In this document: positions 1-5,996 of the stretch, piece by piece
Position numbering within the stretch: the stretch's first letter is position 1
Layout of the letters: the number at the start of each line of letters is the position of its first letter
Source of the DNA: Klebsiella pneumoniae
Lineage (GTDB): Bacteria > Pseudomonadota > Gammaproteobacteria > Ga0077536
Direction of reading: 5' to 3'
Assembly (NCBI GenBank): GCA_945873015.1
Contig: CAMCBY010000115.1
Coordinates: 1-9,778 of the forward strand
DNA: 9,778 nucleotides
Position numbers and translations under genes: made by a program
The notes under the pieces: generated by a model
Databases searched by the model: none
Seen by the model: only the letters and a program-made list of their open reading frames with translations
What the model was told of the DNA's origin: nothing

Positions 1-30
1 GAGTTCAACAACTTCATGATGAGGTGCCCC

Positions 31-525
31 ATGGCTTCCCTTCCCGCTGGCTATCCGGAACAGGCATTTGATGCCTTTGCTTTTCTGAAATCCCGTACCG
101 AATTGTCAGTCGAAGACATGCAGGTGCTGGCCATGATCGAATGTTTTGGCGAAGCGTTTTATTTCCTGCTCGCCGAAAATGTCAGCAATGACGAAGCCAA
201 AGCGATTCTGACGCGCAACGGTCAGGAAGAGCGCGGCCATGCGCATCGTCTTTTGAAGGCGATCAAGCTCAAGAGTGGCGCAGACTACGCGCTGCCGCCC
301 AACGAAGAGAACCCCTTCTTCAAGTTCTGCCCGACCGAACTGAGCTGCGATGCCGATCTGTTGGCCGCGCTGGAACAGGGTGAGGCCGATGGCGATCTGG
401 TTTATCAGGTGTGGGCCGACGCCGAAAAAGATCCGAAGATTGCCGAATTGCTGCGCTTGAATGGTCGCGAAGAAACGCGCCACGGTGAACGCGTGACCGA
501 AGTGAAAAAACTGCTGGCGGCTTGA
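31..525 (+). CDS. Ferritin-like / rubrerythrin-type diiron protein
   Basis: This 164-residue, mostly helical protein has the spaced carboxylate and histidine pattern of the ferritin-like four-helix bundle. I see a Glu in helix A (Glu37 or Glu41, in MIECFGEAFY), an E-x-x-H in helix B (Glu67 and His70, EERGH), a Glu in helix C (Glu118, in EQGEADGD) and a second E-x-x-H in helix D (Glu148 and His151, EETRH). Such proteins bind two irons and act in iron handling or peroxide/oxygen chemistry in the cytoplasm. The exact reaction cannot be read from sequence. No rubredoxin-like CxxC domain is present, so it is not a classical rubrerythrin. I chose ATG 31 because a GAGG lies 6-10 bases upstream. The frame stays open to the window edge, with other ATGs at 16 and 19, so a longer protein is possible. 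It converges on the phosphotriesterase-like gene, with a REP-like pair between them. Confidence 0.8.
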   Translation: MASLPAGYPEQAFDAFAFLKSRTELSVEDMQVLAMIECFGEAFYFLLAENVSNDEAKAILTRNGQEERGHAHRLLKAIKLKSGADYALPPNEENPFFKFCPTELSCDADLLAALEQGEADGDLVYQVWADAEKDPKIAELLRLNGREETRHGERVTEVKKLLAA

Positions 526-546
526 GCTCGGAAGTAAACGTTTAAT

Positions 547-621
547 ATGCGAATGAATTCGCACCTACAGGGCGACGCGGTTCACGCCGCCGCCCTGGTG
601 TAGGTGCGACTTCAGTCGCAC
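547..621. repeat. REP-like inverted pair 1 (head-to-head), with inner hairpin
   Basis: Two copies of a 22-base element face each other. The minus-oriented copy is at 547-568 and the plus-oriented copy at 600-621, so both GTAG heads point inward. Each unit is GTAG followed by a 7-bp stem with a four-base loop: GTGCGAA-TTCA-TTCGCAC in the first (outermost pair reduced to G-T) and GTGCGAC-TTCA-GTCGCAC in the second. The A-T to C-G change in the last stem pair is compensated, which supports selection on the hairpin. The spacer holds its own stem: AGGGCG at 569-574 pairs with CGCCCT at 591-596. It lies between the 3' ends of two convergent genes and could act as a bidirectional terminator or mRNA stabiliser, although there is no T-tract. 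This is the architecture of REP elements mobilised by RAYT enzymes; no RAYT gene is in this window. Confidence 0.85.
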
Positions 622-634
622 ATTCCAAAATCGC

Positions 635-1621
635 TCAGTGCTGGTGCCCCAACGCGCAGGAGAACAAACGTTTGGGGTTATCCACCAGGATGGTTTCAAT
701 CTGCTCTTCGGTGACGCCGGCGGCGCGCATCTTCGGCAGGATTTCCTTGAAGATGTGATTCGAACGCCAGTTCGGCAGCATTTCCTGCATCGCCTCAAAA
801 CTGCTCGCAAACGGATAGGGCCGACCCAACCAGCACGAGATCGAATCGTGGGACATCAATACGCGGTTCCCATGGCCGGCCGCAATCATCTTGATGATAT
901 TGGCGATACGTACTTCGTCGGGCTGAAACAGCGAAATACCAAAGCGGTCGAAACCGACAAAGGCACCGCGATCGGCCAGTGACTTCTGGTACTCGAAGTC
1001 GGTTGTGCCATCGGAATGGCCAACCACCAGTTGCTCGGGCGGGCAGCCTTCGCCGGTGACGAGGTCGATTTGATCGTGACCACAGGTCGCGTTCTGAGTA
1101 TGTGAAATGACCGGTACGCCGGTGGCCTTGGCGGCGCGCGCGCCGGCGGTCACGAGTTTGCGTTCGTAGTCCGACACCTTGCCATCACCGGTCGCAATCT
1201 TGACCGCACCCGCCTTGATGCCAGTGTCGCCAATGCCCTGTTCGATGTCCTGGATGTAGATTTCGACCAGTTCTTCCATCGGCATGTGACGGAAGGTGTA
1301 GGTATTGCCCTCGGCTTCGAAGTAGGCGCCGGTGGTGCAGACAATACGCATGCCACTCTTCTGCGACAGTTCGGCCAGAAACACCGGATCACGCCCGAAG
1401 TCCATCGGACAGGGGTCGACGAACGTACCGACGCCGTGGCTCTGCAATTCATGCATCTGATCAATGGCGCGGATCATGGCGTCATTGCGCTTGAACTTCG
1501 GCGCGCGCGCGTCGAGTTCCCAACCGGGATAACCGATCAACACATGTTCGTGAATGAGCGTGCGACCGAGCTCACTCGGCTCAGCGGTGCCGGTGGTGGT
1601 CTGAATCTTGGTCAAAGCCAT
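635..1621 (-). CDS. Phosphotriesterase-family metal-dependent hydrolase
   Basis: This 328-residue protein belongs to the phosphotriesterase (PTE) branch of the amidohydrolase superfamily, a TIM barrel with a binuclear metal centre. All expected ligands are visible: His24 and His26 (LIHEHV), the lysine that is carboxylated in the family (Lys141, GAVKIAT), His174 (VISHTQ), His202 (VVGHSDG) and Asp259 (MSHDS). The length matches the family. Members hydrolyse organophosphates, lactones or carboxylic esters; most bacterial relatives are lactonases or esterases, and sequence alone does not give the substrate. The ATG at 1621 is chosen because AGAGGA precedes it closely and HxH near residue 25 is normal for the family. 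An open frame continues to 1780, but that extension overlaps the TetR gene and looks like non-coding frame. The gene follows the TetR gene by 55 bases in the same direction, so it is probably that regulator's target. Confidence 0.9.
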   Translation of the reverse strand: MALTKIQTTTGTAEPSELGRTLIHEHVLIGYPGWELDARAPKFKRNDAMIRAIDQMHELQSHGVGTFVDPCPMDFGRDPVFLAELSQKSGMRIVCTTGAYFEAEGNTYTFRHMPMEELVEIYIQDIEQGIGDTGIKAGAVKIATGDGKVSDYERKLVTAGARAAKATGVPVISHTQNATCGHDQIDLVTGEGCPPEQLVVGHSDGTTDFEYQKSLADRGAFVGFDRFGISLFQPDEVRIANIIKMIAAGHGNRVLMSHDSISCWLGRPYPFASSFEAMQEMLPNWRSNHIFKEILPKMRAAGVTEEQIETILVDNPKRLFSCALGHQH

Positions 1622-1676
1622 TGTCCTCTCCCCTTTTTCGTTGCGGCTCAATGTGCCGAGCCGGTCTGGCAAATGA

Positions 1677-2312
1677 TTATTTCTGCGCTGCGTAGGCGCG
1701 CAGGAACATCGCGACGGTGTCCTGCGCCAGTTCCGCCAACGCCGGCACATCGGGCGCGACACCGACATCGAGCAACACACGCAGATGGTCGCCGCCCTTC
1801 AACATCGCGAAAAATTGATCGGCAGCGCGCGCGGGTTTTGCAACCTTCAGCACACCGGTCGAATTGAAGTGTTCCAGCAATCCCACCAGCGCGGTCAAAG
1901 TCGGGCCCGGGCCTGCGTCCCAGAACACCTGATTCATGTGGGTCTCGGCACTGGCGCTGGTCATCAAGACCCGGTGCAGGGCGATCACATCGGGATGGAA
2001 CATAAGATTGAGAAAGGAACTAGCGATGCGGGTCAGCGCTTCGCGCGCGCCGAGCGGCGCCAGTTCAACAAATTCGCGGGCTTCAAAATGTTCGTCGCAC
2101 TTGCAGGCGATGAGCGCCACGAACAGGCCTTCCTTGTCGGCGAAATGACTGTAGACCGTGAGTTTGGACACCCCGGCGGCGGCGGCGATGCGGTCGACCG
2201 TGGCGCGTTCAAAACCGAGTTCGAGAAACAGTTGCGAGGCAGCGGTGAGGATCGCCGCGCGTTTTTCCATGTCCTTCGGACGTCCGAGCAGACGCGACGG
2301 CGAGGCATTCAT
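1677..2312 (-). CDS. TetR/AcrR-family transcriptional repressor (AefR-like)
   Basis: This 211-residue protein has the TetR plan. The N-terminal helix-turn-helix falls at about residues 18-64, with the characteristic recognition stretch VSKLTVYSHFADKEGLF at about 48-64. It is followed by an all-helical ligand-binding and dimerisation domain. The C-terminal half (FHPDVIALHRVLM, then a stretch with FNSTGVLK and AADQFFAML) resembles the AefR-like C-terminal group. TetR proteins usually bind a palindromic operator and release it on binding a small hydrophobic ligand. The gene stands directly upstream of the phosphotriesterase-like hydrolase on the same strand, suggesting a small autoregulated unit in which the hydrolase substrate or a related compound is the inducer (inference). 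The Shine-Dalgarno signal before ATG 2312 is weak. A G+C-rich palindrome at 2373-2391 is a candidate operator. Confidence 0.9.
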   Translation of the reverse strand: MNASPSRLLGRPKDMEKRAAILTAASQLFLELGFERATVDRIAAAAGVSKLTVYSHFADKEGLFVALIACKCDEHFEAREFVELAPLGAREALTRIASSFLNLMFHPDVIALHRVLMTSASAETHMNQVFWDAGPGPTLTALVGLLEHFNSTGVLKVAKPARAADQFFAMLKGGDHLRVLLDVGVAPDVPALAELAQDTVAMFLRAYAAQK

Positions 2313-2372
2313 GGCAGGTGAACCGGATACATGGCGAGATACTACTGCACCGGTCGCGCCGGCCGTGAGTGT

Positions 2373-2391
2373 CGCGCGTCAGTTACGCGCG
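2373..2391. promoter_or_regulatory. Palindrome upstream of tetR: candidate operator
   Basis: A perfect inverted repeat, CGCGCGT, five-base spacer CAGTT, ACGCGCG, lies about 60-80 bases before the TetR start codon, between it and the 3' end of the TlpA-like gene. A -10-like TAGTAT on the minus strand falls at 2339-2344, but I see no good -35. TetR repressors commonly autoregulate through such palindromes. In G+C-rich DNA a CG-rich inverted repeat can arise by chance, and it could instead be a weak hairpin after the TlpA-like gene. Confidence 0.3.
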
Positions 2392-2408
2392 CGATGGATG
2401 ACCGCCGC

Positions 2409-2939
2409 TCACGGACGCTGCAGTGCAGCGAGCGCGGTGCGCAGCGCCGGTTCACGCCACGGGCGAGGCCCGCGCAGGCGACCGATGAATTGGCCTTGGC
2501 CATCGATGAGATAAGACACCGGCAGCCCCCAACCCCAGAAGCTGTCGCTCACCCCCCCTTTGCCGGCCACATACACCGGCAAGCGCACGCCGAGATGACG
2601 CGCATAGGCCAGCACCTCGGCGGGCGTGGTATTGGTGTCGATGGCGACCAGCACCACCGCGAAACGCGCCGCATCGAGGTCATCGGTGAGACTGTCGAGG
2701 GCCGGCAACTCCTCCTTGCAGGGTTTGCACCAGGTCGCCCAGAAATGCAGCAGCACGGTCTTGCCGCGCAGCTCGGCGAGGGTCAGAGCGGCGCCATCCT
2801 CGGCCGCCACCAGCGCTATCGCCGGCACTTCATCGGCCAGTGTTTCCAGGCCCAGCACATCGGCGGCCGGCAACGGCGGGGCGCCGCACAACAGCAGCGC
2901 CAACAACCACCCCGACCAGTGCGCGCTGGGGCGCTTCAT
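2409..2939 (-). CDS. TlpA/ResA-like periplasmic thioredoxin-fold protein
   Basis: This 176-residue protein starts with a signal peptide (positive MKRPSAHW, hydrophobic stretch at about 11-20, likely cleavage near residues 25-27 after PLPAA). A thioredoxin fold follows: HFWATWCKPCKEELP with the active-site cysteines Cys71 and Cys74, and the cis-proline loop at Pro140 (GLPVSYLID). TlpA/ResA proteins are usually thiol-disulfide reductants outside the cytoplasm that keep cysteines reduced, for example in apo-cytochromes c or copper-site proteins. The ATG overlaps the stop codon of the upstream barrel gene in an ATGA (2936-2939), a sign of translational coupling, so the two products probably work together. 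The barrel protein has a CxxC right after its signal peptide, which is a plausible substrate (inference). LLLC at 15-18 is not a convincing lipobox because Leu precedes the Cys. Confidence 0.88.
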   Translation of the reverse strand: MKRPSAHWSGWLLALLLCGAPPLPAADVLGLETLADEVPAIALVAAEDGAALTLAELRGKTVLLHFWATWCKPCKEELPALDSLTDDLDAARFAVVLVAIDTNTTPAEVLAYARHLGVRLPVYVAGKGGVSDSFWGWGLPVSYLIDGQGQFIGRLRGPRPWREPALRTALAALQRP

Positions 2940-3982
2940 AACATCACGTTGATCGAACCCAGCACCTTCAGATCTTCGCCGAGCTGGGTGCCGACAAGAT
3001 CATGATGGATGGGCACCTGCGCATAAAATTCAAAACTCCAGCGCGCGCCAAGCCGCATCTGCAGGCCAGGTTGCACAAACAGCACATGGCCGCCGGAATC
3101 GAGAATGCGGCTACCGGCCTCCTGCTCCGGGTTGCGCACTTCGCCAGCCAGGCCACAGGACAGGAACCACTGCTGGGTCGCCGCACCAAGTGTGCTTGGC
3201 GACACGCGGTAACGCGCGGTGAGGTCATAGTTGAGGGCGTCACCATAGTCATAGTCGTGGGCGCCCGCCTCACCCTGCCCCTTGATAGCGCCGAGCAGGT
3301 TGGCGTTCAGCGACCAGCGCCCGCGCGCATGACTCATGGACGCGCCGAACAAGCCGTCGGTCGAACCGGTGCCGAGTTGCAGATGGGCGTCGAGGAAATC
3401 GCCATTGTCGGCGCGGCCGCGGGTGCCGCCGCTGGGCGTCTTGATGCCCGCCAGCAGCGCGACCGTGGTGGTAGTGGCGAGGGTGTGATGCTGAAACACA
3501 CGGGCGCGCAGCAAAAGTGAGATATCACCGAGGCCACCGTCCCCGCCTTGTTGATCCTCAACCCCGCGCACCGCCGGATCGAGGTCCGCATCGTGGTCGT
3601 GATCCTCGTGCCCGTGCTCGCCTTCGCCGCCCTCGGCCGCTTCGTCGTGATGCTGGTGGCCGCCCTCGTGTTCGAGATGACCATCGACCTGCGTGACGCG
3701 GAACGGCACCACACCTATCAAGGTCAGCCACGGACGCGGCGACCAGAAACCCTGCACCTCGGTGGTGTAGTAGCTCTCGCTGGCACCCGGATTGGCGAGT
3801 TCGCGGCTGCCGTCATAAACGCTGTTGAGATAGGTATAGCGCTCGGTGATGCGCAGGCCGCGGCCATTGATGGTGTCGAGCGGCGACGCACCCTGCGAGA
3901 TCAGGCAGTAGTCGCAGGCCATGAGCGCCGGGCTGAGCGCCAAAGCCGCAAAAGCCAGCGAAATTCGTGATGTCTTGCCCAT
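2936..3982 (-). CDS. Outer-membrane beta-barrel 'transporter' with His-rich loop
   Basis: The 348-residue product has a signal peptide (about 1-22, ending ALMA). The rest is a barrel-like series of alternating amphipathic strands rich in aromatic residues and ending in a hydrophobic residue (INVML). The GDGGLGDISLLLRARVF stretch (about 147-163) resembles the motif of outer-membrane proteins annotated 'transporter' or phenol-MetA-degradation family. Two features stand out. Cys23 and Cys26 form CDYC at the predicted mature N-terminus. Residues 102-130 hold nine histidines among acidic residues, a likely metal-binding surface loop. Copper, zinc or nickel binding is inference. LMAC at 20-23 could also be read as a weak lipobox with Asp at +2, but a lipid anchor on a barrel would be unusual. 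ATG 3982 has a poor Shine-Dalgarno. The gene heads a two-gene unit with the TlpA-like protein. Confidence 0.75.
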   Translation of the reverse strand: MGKTSRISLAFAALALSPALMACDYCLISQGASPLDTINGRGLRITERYTYLNSVYDGSRELANPGASESYYTTEVQGFWSPRPWLTLIGVVPFRVTQVDGHLEHEGGHQHHDEAAEGGEGEHGHEDHDHDADLDPAVRGVEDQQGGDGGLGDISLLLRARVFQHHTLATTTTVALLAGIKTPSGGTRGRADNGDFLDAHLQLGTGSTDGLFGASMSHARGRWSLNANLLGAIKGQGEAGAHDYDYGDALNYDLTARYRVSPSTLGAATQQWFLSCGLAGEVRNPEQEAGSRILDSGGHVLFVQPGLQMRLGARWSFEFYAQVPIHHDLVGTQLGEDLKVLGSINVML

Positions 3983-3992
3983 GTCATGCCGT

Positions 3993-4005
3993 TTCGTACT
4001 ACGAA
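3993..4005. promoter_or_regulatory. Perfect 13-bp palindrome just before the barrel gene
   Basis: TTCGTA-C-TACGAA reads the same on both strands except for the centre base, and ends 11 bases before the start codon at 3982. It does not look like a ribosome binding site. Its position in the 5' leader fits an operator for a dimeric regulator, for instance one responding to metals, or a small hairpin that limits initiation. No known consensus is claimed. Confidence 0.35.
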
Positions 4006-4099
4006 GGACTGGGGAGCTTAGGGGCTTCTTTCGACGGGGTCACTGTGGCATTTTGTCGCAGCTCCGCCTGCGCGCCAGGCTGGGGCCTTGGGCAGGAAT

Positions 4100-4164
4100 G
4101 TGCGAATGAATTCGCACCTACAGAAGACTGCATGGCTCTGTTGTAGGTGCGAATTTATTCGCAC
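4100..4164. repeat. REP-like inverted pair 2 (head-to-head)
   Basis: The minus-oriented unit at 4100-4121 and the plus-oriented unit at 4143-4164 again have GTAG heads facing each other across a 21-base spacer. The first has loop TTCA and the second TTTA, with the same 7-bp stem GTGCGAA/TTCGCAC. The pair begins 18 bases past the stop codon of the CorA-like gene, on the 3' side of that gene, and lies about 120 bases upstream of the barrel gene. It may terminate or stabilise the CorA-like mRNA. The plus-oriented unit is identical in sequence to the minus-oriented unit at 5975-5996. Confidence 0.85.
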
Positions 4165-4182
4165 ACTCAATAACAGCGCCCC

Positions 4183-5835
4183 TCACTCATCGCCGCGCCG
4201 CCCGATCGAACTCATCGGCAGACGCCGGCTCGTCGGCAGCTTCTCATCCGACAGTATGTCCATGAGATCCGACAGGCGCCGCGATTTCCGGACCAGGAAC
4301 AAGGTCAGCACGGTGGTCGCCACCACTGTCGCCGCCAGGTAGAGCAATCGCATGCCCAGCGGCGCGCTGGCCTCATCAATGATATTCATACCGAGAAAAC
4401 CAGTCGCAACCGTGCCTATCAGACTGAAGGTCGTGACCACCGTCAGACGCGTCACGGTGGTGGACTGACGACGCTGGGCATCACTGTCGAGATACTGGCT
4501 CATATCGCGCAGCTCTTCCTTGATTTCGGCATAGAGCTCGGCATTGCCGAGATGCCGCACACAGGCACGATGCAGGGCCTGCATGTGTGGATGCTCGGAC
4601 AACACATTAAACCAGTAGCGATGCGTAAAACGCAGAAAGGAATCGAAGCTGCCATGCACACGCGCGCGAAAACGACGCAATGAGTTGCCATCGTGCATAT
4701 CGAGATCGTGAATCGCATCGACCAGTCGGTCGGAGAACACCAGCAACGCGGCCTGATGGAAATGCGCTATCAGGAACAGCATGAAGTACTGATGGCGAAA
4801 CTGGCCAAGCAGACCGCGTTCGGTGTCGAGAAAATAGGGCGATCGCGCATCGCCGATCACCGACAGCACCCGGCCCGAGCATAAAAAGCGCGTGTTCGGC
4901 CCGGAATTGGTGCCGCTCCAATACCGATCGAAACTGTAACGCGCAAAAAACGCCGTGAGGTCCGGATCGTTTTGTGGCATCGGTTCATCGGGATGTACGC
5001 TGGCGATGAGACCTAAGCGCACCCAATCCGCATCGGCGATGGTGCGTGGATCATCGAGTGCCAGAAACGCCATCAGTGGCATGCGGTGATAGGCAATCTG
5101 ACGGTAGCGCAGCAGGCCGTCGTCGTGGGTCGCATCGAGCACCATCGGCTGCACCAGATAGGCCCAATGGGCGGCGGTGCCGGCCGCGCGATACTGACAG
5201 GCGAACTCGAGATACTTGGCGCGATTGCCGCTGTCCGAGGTCGCCAGCACATGGCCAGCGGCATCCAGCCATTCGGCCGACCACACGTTATGCACGCCGT
5301 TGCCGTATTCATCCCAGGTGGTGGGATAAGCGCGCCCGAAACGATACATGAGGTCGAGCGCAGTCGAGAGCGGCAGGTCGTCGGCCAGCACTTCGGTATT
5401 GAGCAGCGCGACATCCACATCGTCGAAAAAATACAGATCGATATGCGCAACCTTGAGCGTCAGCGGCTGTGCGCCGGCGCGCACGATGACGCGTAGCGCG
5501 GCGACGTCGTGGCGACGATACACGCGCAGAGCCGAGCCACCCGGCGCCTCCTCGTTCCTGCGTGGCCGCGCGCCACGGCTCTCGCCATACAGAAAACGCT
5601 GCACATAGGGCAGAAAGGACACAAACTCCTTGTAGTGGCGCTCCTGGAACTGGCCTGGGTCGGCGGTGAACTCGTCTTCGACCCGCGTCCATAGATGGGC
5701 GCTGTCGGCCGCTTCCAGCAACTGCCAATGGCTGCGCTCTTCGTTGTCACCCTCAGCCGGCATCAACTGCAGCGGCCACAGCAGCATCTGCCGAAAATGA
5801 CGAACGAGATGATCGGAGCCGTCGAGGGAAACCAT
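4183..5835 (-). CDS. Large CorA-like divalent-cation transport protein
   Basis: This 550-residue protein has a long soluble N-terminal region (about 1-460) and two C-terminal membrane segments, near 464-481 (LTVVTTFSLIGTVATGFL) and 494-515. The first is followed at once by Gly-Met-Asn (482-484), the signature of CorA-family Mg2+/divalent-cation channels, and the tail is short and basic as in CorA. The MPEL sequence usual in the CorA pore loop is absent; here the loop reads IIDEASAPL. Canonical CorA and ZntB are near 320 residues, so this one carries roughly 200 extra N-terminal residues. ATG 5835 is preferred because AAGG lies seven bases upstream; a GTG at 5841 in the same frame is too close to it. 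The gene has no operon partner. A -10-like TATAGT (minus strand, 5869-5874) lies upstream, without a good -35. The cation and direction of transport cannot be inferred. Confidence 0.78.
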   Translation of the reverse strand: MVSLDGSDHLVRHFRQMLLWPLQLMPAEGDNEERSHWQLLEAADSAHLWTRVEDEFTADPGQFQERHYKEFVSFLPYVQRFLYGESRGARPRRNEEAPGGSALRVYRRHDVAALRVIVRAGAQPLTLKVAHIDLYFFDDVDVALLNTEVLADDLPLSTALDLMYRFGRAYPTTWDEYGNGVHNVWSAEWLDAAGHVLATSDSGNRAKYLEFACQYRAAGTAAHWAYLVQPMVLDATHDDGLLRYRQIAYHRMPLMAFLALDDPRTIADADWVRLGLIASVHPDEPMPQNDPDLTAFFARYSFDRYWSGTNSGPNTRFLCSGRVLSVIGDARSPYFLDTERGLLGQFRHQYFMLFLIAHFHQAALLVFSDRLVDAIHDLDMHDGNSLRRFRARVHGSFDSFLRFTHRYWFNVLSEHPHMQALHRACVRHLGNAELYAEIKEELRDMSQYLDSDAQRRQSTTVTRLTVVTTFSLIGTVATGFLGMNIIDEASAPLGMRLLYLAATVVATTVLTLFLVRKSRRLSDLMDILSDEKLPTSRRLPMSSIGRRGDE

Positions 5836-5913
5836 GCGCACGCCTTATTGGAGAATTGTTGTGCGGAGACTATAAATGCAGCGCTGCCCGGGGCCGAAAC
5901 AATTCATACCCCT

Positions 5914-5996
5914 GCAGGTGCGAATTCATTCGCACATTCATCTTCAAATACATGCGCAGGGCGCGACATTAAATGTGCGAATAAATTCGCACCTAC
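5914..5996. repeat. REP-like inverted pair 3 (tail-to-tail), overlapping a stop codon
   Basis: The plus-oriented unit at 5914-5935 (head GCAG instead of GTAG) and the minus-oriented unit at 5975-5996 have heads pointing outward, the reverse of the other two pairs. Identity extends past the units, so 5914-5938 and 5972-5996 form a 25-bp inverted repeat with two mismatches around a 33-base centre. The minus-oriented unit contains the stop codon of the CoA-transferase: the TAG at 5993-5995 is the TAG of its GTAG head. The pair lies between the 3' end of that gene and the start of the CorA-like gene. Confidence 0.85.

Noticed and set aside
106..564. Long minus-strand open frame opposite the ferritin-like gene
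   Set aside because: It is antisense to a gene with clear ferritin-like motifs, shows no motif of its own and runs into a REP-like unit.
1622..1780. N-terminal extension of the phosphotriesterase-like gene
   Set aside because: It overlaps the 3' end of the TetR gene, has Arg/Cys-rich shadow-like composition, and a well-placed Shine-Dalgarno supports ATG 1621.
2409..2939. TlpA-like protein as a lipoprotein
   Set aside because: LLLC at residues 15-18 lacks the small residue needed just before the cysteine; signal peptidase I cleavage after PLPAA fits better.
3002..3520. Plus-strand open frames opposite the barrel gene (also 3548-3970)
   Set aside because: These are shadows produced by high G+C codon bias. 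They have no motifs or ribosome binding sites, and the minus-strand barrel with a signal peptide explains the region.
4066..4080. Perfect GCCTG-CGCGC-CAGGC hairpin as a terminator
   Set aside because: It is short, lacks a T-run, and lies upstream of the barrel gene rather than next to a stop codon; chance is likely at this G+C content.
5046..5728. Several open frames on both strands within the CorA-like gene
   Set aside because: All lie inside a single intact 550-codon frame ending in recognisable CorA membrane helices; the others are Arg-rich frame shadows.
547..5996. The repeated hairpins as a CRISPR array
   Set aside because: The copies are few, in opposite orientations, kilobases apart and between ordinary genes, with no regular spacers and no cas genes.
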